Source: Merdivivens faecigallinarum (GTDB lineage Bacteria > Bacteroidota > Bacteroidia > Bacteroidales > UBA932). Taken from it: a stretch of 5,559 bases of DNA. Position 1 is the first letter of the stretch. Each line of letters opens with the position of its first letter. Location: NCBI GenBank assembly GCA_017695055.1, contig JADILY010000014.1, forward strand, positions 1 to 5,559. Reading direction: 5' to 3'. Positions 1 through 4,372 of the stretch are shown piece after piece. The notes beneath the pieces were generated by a model. It was not told the DNA's origin. It saw only the letters and a program-made list of their open reading frames with translations, and did no database searches. Made by a program: the position numbers and the translations under genes.

Positions 1-23
1 GACGGAAAACTAAAAAATAATAA

Positions 24-31
24 TAACTTTG
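24..31 (+). promoter_or_regulatory. Isolated -7 promoter-like box
   Basis: TAACTTTG fits the Bacteroidota -7 consensus TAnnTTTG exactly. No -33 TTG is visible in the 23 bases available upstream, and no convincing gene begins just downstream. It may be a leftover promoter of a lost gene or a chance match in AT-rich DNA. Confidence 0.2.
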
Positions 32-51
32 CAGAACCTTAAAGCACCACT

Positions 52-123
52 TCTGAAGCGGTACATTTGATTGTGCTACGGATGGTACAAATCAAAACGC
101 TACAGACGGTACATTTACTCCGC
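52..123. repeat. Three 24-bp-spaced direct repeats, IS21-like end remnant
   Basis: The core GGTACA(T/A)(T/A)T occurs at 60-68, 84-92 and 108-116, so the period is exactly 24 bp. Flanking bases are also partly shared: GCTACGGAT precedes copy 2, GCTACAGAC precedes copy 3, and a further GCTATAGAC follows copy 3. Regularly spaced multiple terminal repeats that bind the transposase are known at the ends of IS21-family elements. No istA or istB coding sequence is in the window, so this would be an isolated or truncated end, or the edge of an element lying to the left. The IS21 assignment is inference; the periodicity is directly visible. Confidence 0.4.
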
Positions 124-206
124 TATAGACAAATCAAATTTTCTATTTTCTATTCGTTTAGGAGAAAAAAACTATTATAAAAATCTCAAAGCGACAGATA
201 TTATAA

Positions 207-446
207 GTGTATCTTTTTAGCTCAATGCCTTATGAGTCATTCTTAAGAAAGCCGGATTTTGTACGAGCACGCCCCTCAACATTGCTTACAGATGATAGAA
301 CTTATAATCAGGTTTATTATAAATATAAAGAATTAGGCGGCAATGGCAGTGTTGCCAAAAGTTATAGTTTTATACCCCATATAGATGAACTCTTATGGGA
401 TTTAATGAAAAAAGTGTATTATGTGAAGATACTATATCATAAATGA
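207..446 (+). CDS. Small hypothetical protein, possibly a gene fragment
   Basis: A 79-codon ORF begins with GTG at 207. An in-frame ATG at 225 gives 73 residues and is the likelier start, since TATCTTTT at 210-217 resembles a -7 box just before it. I do not recognise the family. The protein is charged and rich in Tyr and Lys, with a central KYKELGGNGSV stretch. A 'YK.LGGNG' pattern followed by a helical tail recalls short segments I associate with phage or mobile-element proteins, but that is only an impression. There is no signal peptide or membrane segment. The DNA is AT-rich, unlike the core genes to the right. Its 3' end overlaps the DUF262 remnant tail to tail by 15 nt, so the last residues may be read-through across a recombination junction. 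It could be a remnant or non-coding. Confidence 0.35.
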   Translation: MYLFSSMPYESFLRKPDFVRARPSTLLTDDRTYNQVYYKYKELGGNGSVAKSYSFIPHIDELLWDLMKKVYYVKILYHK

Positions 447-596
447 ATTAATAGGATAATCTCTCATAATACTATCGAACAACACTTCAATCTGTTCGCT
501 TGACCATACAAATTTTCTTTGTATTGCAGGGAGTAAGAATTTTCTTTGTTCAATATACTCTATCGCATCGCTGATGCTAATTGGAGTTTTAAAACC
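432..596 (-). pseudogene. DUF262 (GmrSD-type) protein, N-terminal remnant
   Basis: Reading the minus strand from about 596 to the stop at 432-434 gives 54 residues that look like the start of a DUF262 protein. It opens with GFKTPISISDAIEYIE, then FLLPAIQRKFVWSSEQIE and LFDSIMRDYPINSFM, and stops at Met-Ile-TAG. The family norm at this point is 'LLPAIQR.FVW..EQIE.LFDSIMRGYPI..F.FW', so the match runs over nearly the whole fragment. DUF262 is the N-terminal domain of GmrSD-type modification-dependent restriction enzymes and of related predicted defence nucleases with a ParB/Srx-like fold. The DGQQR motif that normally follows is absent. No start codon lies upstream because the insertion sequence begins at about 600. 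The reading frame ends just where Phe-Trp is expected, so both sides are cut. It cannot make a functional protein. Confidence 0.75.
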
Positions 597-601
597 GGGC
601 G

Positions 602-626
602 GGGTGGACATTTGGGGTGATGAAAT
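602..626 (+). repeat. Left inverted repeat of the IS
   Basis: The core TGGACATTTGGGGTGATG is shared by all three copies. On its inner side this copy continues GAAAT like the outer right copy (1738-1759). On its outer side it begins GGG like the inner right copy (1701-1721). So it is a perfect 22-bp partner of one and a perfect 21-bp partner of the other. Confidence 0.8.
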
Positions 627-628
627 CG

Positions 629-656
629 TTGTAATGTATTGAAATCCATATCTTTG
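629..656 (+). promoter_or_regulatory. Promoter of the IS transposase
   Basis: TATCTTTG at 649-656 is an exact match to the Bacteroidota -7 box TAnnTTTG. A TTG at 629-631 lies 17 bp upstream, slightly closer than the usual 19 or so, and could serve as the -33 element. The expected transcription start is around 662, about 12 nt before the ATG at 674. The promoter sits inside the left IS end. Confidence 0.5.
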
Positions 657-710
657 TAAAGATTTTTACTGATATGGTTAAAAAAATGCTTTTTCTGTGG
701 GTCAAAAAAT

Positions 711-1598
711 GTGGTCAGGAATGGCCTGAGAGGCCGCACGCAACGGTATAAATGTAATGACTGCGGACGCCGTTTTGACGGAGGTGTCCGCAGGGATAAG
801 GCTCAGGTTATAACCGATTATGTGGAGGGCAAGCAGACACTGGCGCAGCTTGCTGTCAAATACGGTGTCAACGAGAAGACTATCCGCCGGGATTTGGAGG
901 GCATGCGTTATGTCCATAAGATATCAAAGTACAAGGATGTTACCGTTCAGATGGACACCACCTACTGGGGTCGGGACTTCGGGCTGATGGTGATCCGTGA
1001 TGCCCTGCGGGGCAATGTCCTATGGCACCAGTATGTCCGTCATGAGACCATATCCCAATACATGGAGGGCGTGGAATGGCTGAGGAGCAACGGGTTCAGG
1101 ATATACGGCGTGGTGATAGACGGGATGAAAGGGCTGCCACAGGCTCTGAAGCCGCTTCATGTGCAAATGTGCCAGTTCCACCAGATGCTCATTGTCCGCA
1201 GGTATCTCACTCAAGACCCTGAGATAGAGGCCTCCAGGGAACTGCTGGTGCTGGTGAACGGCATTACGGCGACAGACAAGGAGAGTTTCATCGGGGCATT
1301 CGACGAGTGGTACGACAAGTACAGGGATGTGGTCAACGAGAGGGTTCATGATGGGAGAATCAAGCGCAGGACACCTCCGTACATGCGTCCTAGACTGCGG
1401 AGCGCATATCTGAGCGTCAAGCGCAATATGCCTCTTCTGTGGACTTTCTACGACCATCCGGAGACCGGTCTCCCGAACACCAACAACGCTCTTGAGGGGT
1501 TCTTCTCCGACCTCAAGACAAAAGTCAGGGTTCATAGTGGAATCAGCAAAGAACACAGGAAGAAACTGTTGGACGAATACATCAGAAGACATTATTGA
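711..1598 (+). CDS. Transposase, IS256-variant zinc-binding type, N-terminus frameshifted
   Basis: This DDE-type transposase would cut and join the ends of the surrounding IS. Numbered from the GTG at 711, the protein shows the second half of an N-terminal zinc ribbon (Cys15-x2-Cys18), a helix-turn-helix at about 42-62 (QTLAQLAVKYGVNEKTIRRD), catalytic candidates Asp82 (QMDTTYWG), Asp137 (VVIDGMKG) and Glu262 (NNALEGFFSDLK), and the family CxxH (Cys154, His157). The frame is open upstream to a TAA at 657-659 and encodes KKCFFCGSKNVV, the first zinc-ribbon half (codons 687-698). That segment has no ATG, GTG or TTG start. The natural ATG at 674 reads MVKK and is one base out of frame across an A7 run at 680-686; with six A residues it would join perfectly. 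GTG 711 is only the first usable in-frame start and loses half the zinc ribbon. The rest of the gene is intact. Confidence 0.85.
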   Translation: MVRNGLRGRTQRYKCNDCGRRFDGGVRRDKAQVITDYVEGKQTLAQLAVKYGVNEKTIRRDLEGMRYVHKISKYKDVTVQMDTTYWGRDFGLMVIRDALRGNVLWHQYVRHETISQYMEGVEWLRSNGFRIYGVVIDGMKGLPQALKPLHVQMCQFHQMLIVRRYLTQDPEIEASRELLVLVNGITATDKESFIGAFDEWYDKYRDVVNERVHDGRIKRRTPPYMRPRLRSAYLSVKRNMPLLWTFYDHPETGLPNTNNALEGFFSDLKTKVRVHSGISKEHRKKLLDEYIRRHY

Positions 1599-1608
1599 TA
1601 CCGGCACC

Positions 1609-1636
1609 GCCGCCGGAATATACGACCTCCGGCGGC
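1609..1636 (+). other. GC-rich hairpin after the transposase
   Basis: GCCGCCGG at 1609-1616 pairs perfectly with CCGGCGGC at 1629-1636 around a 12-base loop. It starts 10 bases after the transposase stop codon. No T-run follows, so it is not a standard intrinsic terminator. It could protect the mRNA 3' end, or block reading into or out of the element. Confidence 0.45.
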
Positions 1637-1700
1637 TAAAGTTCAAGCAATGCGCCGAGCTCGTTAGGGAGGCTCGCTCCGTGCTTGACTTTTGCCGTTC

Positions 1701-1721
1701 CATCACCCCAAATGTCCACCC
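1701..1721 (-). repeat. Inner copy of the IS terminal repeat, right end
   Basis: The reverse complement of these 21 bases equals 602-622. It lies about 40 bp inside the outer right copy in the same orientation, so the right end carries a tandem pair of likely transposase-binding sites. Confidence 0.7.
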
Positions 1722-1737
1722 TCGATTTTTTCAACTC

Positions 1738-1759
1738 ATTTCATCACCCCAAATGTCCA
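1738..1759 (-). repeat. Outer right inverted repeat of the IS
   Basis: These 22 bases are the exact reverse complement of 605-626 at the left end. They mark the right boundary region of the element, followed by AGTGACCCC up to 1768. Confidence 0.8.
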
Positions 1760-1795
1760 AGTGACCCCATTTTTGGCAATTATACCAAAATGATT

Positions 1796-1835
1796 GAAGG
1801 CCGCACATCCGGATAGGGTGCGCGGCCTTCTTTTT
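1796..1835. terminator. Hairpin terminator beside tRNA-Leu, probably bidirectional
   Basis: GAAGGCCGC at 1796-1804 pairs with GCGGCCTTC at 1822-1830, and AC/GT extends the stem past a two-base bulge. On the plus strand a T5 run follows (1831-1835). On the minus strand the stem follows the tRNA 3' end by seven bases and is trailed by a weaker, T-containing AATCATTTT. Its position fits termination of tRNA-Leu, while the better T-run would stop transcripts leaving the IS. Confidence 0.7.
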
Positions 1836-1836
1836 G

Positions 1837-1922
1837 TGCTTCGGACGGGAATCGAACCCGTACGGACATTGCTGTCCACAGGATTTTAAGTCCTGCGTGT
1901 CTACCTATTCCACCACCAAAGC
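1837..1922 (-). tRNA. tRNA-Leu (anticodon TAA)
   Basis: The 86-nt minus-strand gene folds as a class II tRNA. The acceptor GCTTTGG pairs with CCGAAGC including one T-G pair, with discriminator A at 1837. The D-arm contains GGTGGAATAGGTAGACAC, typical of tRNA-Leu. The anticodon stem CAGGA/TCCTG encloses the loop CTTAAAA, which places anticodon TAA at 1886-1888, reading UUA. A long variable arm (GGACAGCAATGTCC) and the T-arm CGGGTTCGATTCCCG complete it. The 3' CCA is not encoded; the next bases are CAA. The 3' end faces the mobile debris on the left, as is common when elements insert next to tRNA genes, but no second copy of the tRNA end is visible in the window. Confidence 0.97.
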
Positions 1923-1936
1923 CCCGAAATGGATTG

Positions 1937-1944
1937 CAAAAGTA
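1937..1944 (-). promoter_or_regulatory. -7 box of the tRNA-Leu promoter
   Basis: On the minus strand TACTTTTG matches TAnnTTTG exactly and lies 14 bases before the tRNA 5' end. I see no clear TTG at the usual -33 distance. The placement gives a start a few bases before the mature tRNA. Confidence 0.5.
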
Positions 1945-2024
1945 CTCAATTTTCTTTAATTTCCGTCCTTTTCTCGTGGATTTATTTGTTTTTGGAAAGT
2001 GTGAAGAGGAAAAAGCGATTAAAT

Positions 2025-2055
2025 TTTGAAATATGGGGAATTTTTACTTACTTTG
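2025..2055 (+). promoter_or_regulatory. acpP promoter
   Basis: TTTG at 2025-2028 and TTACTTTG at 2048-2055 are separated by 19 bp, the standard Bacteroidota -33/-7 arrangement; the -7 box has one mismatch to TAnnTTTG. Transcription should begin near 2062, leaving a leader of about 60 nt before the acpP ATG. The leader is AT-rich with no Shine-Dalgarno-like GGAGG, as is usual in this phylum. Confidence 0.7.
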
Positions 2056-2123
2056 CAACTTGATTTTACGACAATTAGCGTGAATATACTTAAACTTATT
2101 TTATTAATTTAACAGTAAAAGAA

Positions 2124-2363
2124 ATGGCAGACGTTGCTTCAAAAGTTACAGAAATCATCGTAAACAAATTGGGCGTTGATGCTGCGGAGGTTACTCCGAA
2201 TGCAAGTTTTACAAATGATCTCGGCGCTGATTCTTTGGATACAGTCGATTTGATCATGGAGTTTGAAAATGAATTCGGTATTCAGATACCGGATGAAGAT
2301 GCCACCGAAAAGATATCTACAGTAGGTGACGCTATCAAATACATCGAAGAAAGGCTCAAATAA
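2124..2363 (+). CDS. acpP: Acyl carrier protein
   Basis: This 79-residue acidic protein is the cytoplasmic carrier that holds growing acyl chains as thioesters during type II fatty acid synthesis. The phosphopantetheine attachment motif GADSLDTVDL is intact with the modified serine at residue 37. The following helix II, rich in acidic residues (EFENEFG), is the usual docking surface for partner enzymes, and the protein ends in the normal IKYIEERLK helix. Length and motif spacing match housekeeping ACPs. The ATG at 2124 gives the canonical N-terminus. The gene has its own promoter (2025-2055) and is closed by a strong terminator 22 bases after the stop, so it appears monocistronic. In many Bacteroidales acpP is followed directly by fabF, which is not the case here. 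The identification is very secure. Confidence 0.97.
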   Translation: MADVASKVTEIIVNKLGVDAAEVTPNASFTNDLGADSLDTVDLIMEFENEFGIQIPDEDATEKISTVGDAIKYIEERLK

Positions 2364-2385
2364 TATCGTTTACGATAAGATTTTG

Positions 2386-2431
2386 ATAATGACTGCCGAT
2401 ATCCTTGCGGACGGCAGTCATTATTGTTTTT
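2386..2431 (+). terminator. Strong intrinsic terminator of acpP
   Basis: ATAATGACTGCCG at 2386-2398 pairs perfectly over 13 bp with CGGCAGTCATTAT at 2412-2424 across a 13-base loop, followed by TGTTTTT. It begins 22 bases after the acpP stop codon. Confidence 0.9.
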
Positions 2432-2610
2432 GTTGATTATCCGCAAAAATACCCCTTTATGTGTATGGGGGGGGAGAGAAGTGCCTTCCGGCAGTATGCG
2501 CCGGGCATGGCGGCCTGCATCGAGTGGCGGCATGAGGCACACCCCGGGCCGCGCCACAACTTAACTTTTGTTTATACAATCCATTGTAAATCAAGGATAA
2601 ATAACATGCA
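2432..2610. other. Gene-free spacer with GC-rich patch and G8 run
   Basis: This spacer lies between the acpP terminator and the terminator of the right-hand operon. It starts AT-rich, has eight consecutive G at 2467-2474, then a strikingly GC-rich stretch to about 2561, with complementary words such as GTGCCT near 2481 and AGGCAC near 2535. It returns to AT-rich sequence afterwards. ORFs crossing it show no recognisable protein. A structured RNA is possible, but I see no convincing promoter; only TATCCTTG on the minus strand at 2593-2600 comes close. Confidence 0.4.
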
Positions 2611-2615
2611 CTCCG

Positions 2616-2666
2616 AAAAACAAGTGTGGATTTCAAGGGCTTCCTAAACCCTCAGAATCCACACTT
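2616..2666 (-). terminator. Intrinsic terminator of the DUF4270 operon
   Basis: AAGTGTGGATT at 2622-2632 pairs over 11 bp with AATCCACACTT at 2656-2666. After a 3x3 internal loop a second stem AGGG/CCCT forms (2636-2639 with 2649-2652). On the minus strand the stem is followed by GTTTTTC, so it terminates leftward transcription. It lies about 125 nt downstream of the DUF4270 stop codon, with an AT-rich 3' UTR between. Confidence 0.75.
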
Positions 2667-2791
2667 ATAAAATATTGTTACAATAGCAATTAACTATATA
2701 TCAATATATTGCGACATTTTTAAATTAAGTCGGGGCGTGGCCAAAAAGGCGTACCCGGTTATTCTTCAAAGGGTATTTTCGGACAATAGTT

Positions 2792-4372
2792 TTATTTTTC
2801 TTCAGGCAGTATTATGTAGGTTATTACGAGGCGGGGTCTTCTTTCTGCTTCGGTGCCGTTGAGAACCGCACTGAAATACGAAACATTGTCGAGGGTTATT
2901 GTTTCCGAAGAACTTTCGTCGGATGTCCCGTAGTATGAATTGCCGTAATATCCGTATGGGTTGTAGCCATAATAGTCATAATATCCTCCATATCCGTATC
3001 CATACCCGTATCCGTACGGGTCATAGTAATAATACGGGTTGTAGTAGTTGTAATAATAACTGCTCTCGCTGTCATCGGAAGTGTCTTCGTCGTTTGAGTC
3101 GGCTTCATCCGTCGTAGGTATGAGCCAGATGTCGTCGTCTTCGCTCAATTCGTCGGTCTCCTTCTTTAGGAGTCTTTGAAGGTAATGGGTTATGTCCGGC
3201 GAATACTGCCCCAATGATCTGTTTATATTTCCCGGGTCTTCATCGGAAATGTTCACATCCGATATGCATGTGTATAATACCCTGCCGTCTTCAGTATGCA
3301 GTTTGATGGACGGGCTGAGTATGGACGGGTACAGTTCGTCGAGTTCGGTATAGTCTGCCGGGAATTCGTATGGCATTATTATGGATGCCCTGGAAATCAT
3401 GATGCGGTCGGTCGTCACTCCTTCTTCCGAAGCGATGCCCTTGACTGCCTCCGTTATGTCGGTCGAACTGATGACGGGTTTGATGCCGGAATTGCCTTCT
3501 ACGAGTATGGACTCGGTGGCGGATTCGGTTTCAAAACCTTTTGATCCGAGCGAACTGGTGTTCAGTGCAAAGTATGTGCTTACCGAATTGGATGTGATGC
3601 CTGTGCCGAAGAGTACCGACGTGTCGATGTCTTTCCTTTCTCCGAAATCTGCTGTATATCTTATTCGTCCGTAACTCTGGATCTTGAAATTGTTCACCCT
3701 GCCTTCGTTGATGCCGGCAAGCGGTTCGCCTGTTTCAATATAAATCCCGTGGAGTATTTTGTTGAAGTCGCTCAATGTGTCCACGATGGCCGGATCGTCG
3801 GCAAGGATGTCAAGTATTTCCGCCGCATATTCGTGCGACAGCAGGATGTTCAATGTGTCTCCTCCGTTGTATGTGATGCCCGGGAGGGATATAGGGTTGC
3901 TCCTGTCGTAGTAGTCGTCCGTCATCGAGCAGTTATATACTGTAGTCGAATCAAAGTCCTTGAGCATCCTATAGACATAGACGTTTTGAAGAATGTGCTT
4001 GCTGGATTCGTCCATGCATTCTGTCCTTCTAAGTTCAAGGGCGAGATAAAATTCCTTGATCCTCCTGTTGGAGCCGACATCGATTACACTGGAGTCGGGA
4101 ATCGGAACGAGCGTAGTGGCGCAGCCGTATTTCGAGGTTCCGGTCCTTTCTGAGTTTATTGAGCCGAAAACTATTGAGGTGCCGCTTGTGGTGGCGATAC
4201 TGTCGGCCATTTTCAAGGATACCGGCAGATCTATGGTTTTTTGCCTGGTCTTCAGCAGTTGATCCTCCGGTATGAGGTCGTATCCCGTGCCCGGATCCAT
4301 TTCGATGCACGATACTGCGGAAAACAGCAGCACCACTATGGCCGGCAGGGCTTTATTTAACTTCAGTTTCAT
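2792..4372 (-). CDS. DUF4270 lipoprotein with Tyr-rich insert
   Basis: Started at the ATG at 4372, this is a 526-residue exported lipoprotein. Residues 1-22 form a lipoprotein signal: KLKLNK, a hydrophobic run (ALPAIVVLLFSAVS), and the lipidated Cys22. An in-frame TTG at 4384 would add four residues and is less likely. The mature start (PGTGYDLIPEDQLL) and the ending RPRLVITYII are typical of DUF4270, a Bacteroidota family of surface or periplasmic proteins of unknown function. Residues 439-482 are a low-complexity block with 24 Tyr in 44 residues plus Gly, Asn and Pro, preceded by an acidic Ser/Asp/Glu linker; the family fold resumes afterwards. The gene overlaps the upstream GT5-like gene by 20 nt, indicating translational coupling in one operon. 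I cannot assign a molecular role. Confidence 0.9.
   Translation of the reverse strand: MKLKLNKALPAIVVLLFSAVSCIEMDPGTGYDLIPEDQLLKTRQKTIDLPVSLKMADSIATTSGTSIVFGSINSERTGTSKYGCATTLVPIPDSSVIDVGSNRRIKEFYLALELRRTECMDESSKHILQNVYVYRMLKDFDSTTVYNCSMTDDYYDRSNPISLPGITYNGGDTLNILLSHEYAAEILDILADDPAIVDTLSDFNKILHGIYIETGEPLAGINEGRVNNFKIQSYGRIRYTADFGERKDIDTSVLFGTGITSNSVSTYFALNTSSLGSKGFETESATESILVEGNSGIKPVISSTDITEAVKGIASEEGVTTDRIMISRASIIMPYEFPADYTELDELYPSILSPSIKLHTEDGRVLYTCISDVNISDEDPGNINRSLGQYSPDITHYLQRLLKKETDELSEDDDIWLIPTTDEADSNDEDTSDDSESSYYYNYYNPYYYYDPYGYGYGYGYGGYYDYYGYNPYGYYGNSYYGTSDESSSETITLDNVSYFSAVLNGTEAERRPRLVITYIILPEEK
2927..3058 (-). repeat. Repetitive DNA encoding the Tyr-rich block
   Basis: These 132 bases encode 44 residues of which 24 are Tyr, including five consecutive Tyr-Gly pairs and runs of three and four Tyr. 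At DNA level near-repeats of TATCCGTA and TAATAATA are visible on the plus strand, so copy number could change by replication slippage in steps of three or six bases without breaking the frame. Confidence 0.8.

Larger units (their letters stand above)
601..1768 (+). mobile_element. Insertion sequence, IS256-variant/IS1249-like
   Basis: A single transposase gene is enclosed by inverted repeats. The left copy at 605-626 matches the reverse complement of 1738-1759 perfectly over 22 bp. Immediately outside the repeats are GGGGT on the left (601-605) and ACCCC on the right (1764-1768), which I used as approximate ends. Between GGGGT and the shared core the right end has five extra bases, so exact termini are uncertain. 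A second inner copy of the core lies in the right end at 1701-1721. I see no convincing target duplication: AACCGGGC is on the left and ATTTTTGG on the right. The left end cuts into a DUF262 gene remnant. Confidence 0.75.

Noticed and set aside
52..123. Possible CRISPR array
   Set aside because: The repeats are imperfect, the conserved core is only about 9 bp, the intervening sequence is about 15 bp, and there are only three units; this does not fit CRISPR repeat and spacer sizes.
702..917. 71-codon minus-strand ORF
   Set aside because: Antisense shadow of the zinc-ribbon and HTH part of the transposase.
1020..1706. 228-codon minus-strand ORF
   Set aside because: It lies antisense to the transposase, whose DDE motifs clearly define the coding frame; the antisense protein has no recognisable features.
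1492..1764. 90-codon plus-strand ORF overlapping the transposase end
   Set aside because: It is out of frame with the catalytic Glu region and then runs through the hairpin and both right IS repeats; it is an open-frame by-product.
2405..2647. 80-codon ORF, and the opposing ORF at 2282-2557
   Set aside because: They run through the acpP terminator, the G8 run and the GC-rich patch; no protein-like motifs.
2667..2720. AT-rich palindromes such as ATTGTTACAAT and CAATATATTG
   Set aside because: Short palindromes are expected in such AT-rich 3' UTR sequence; nothing links them to a regulator.
2896..3117. Short ORFs in other frames of the Tyr-rich region
   Set aside because: They arise because the repetitive TAT/TAC/GGN codons lack stops in shifted frames; the compositions (Thr/Met/Ile or Asn/Arg/His repeats) are artefacts.
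3749..4153. 134-codon plus-strand ORF, and similar ORFs at 3296-3674
   Set aside because: Antisense to the DUF4270 gene with no independent support.
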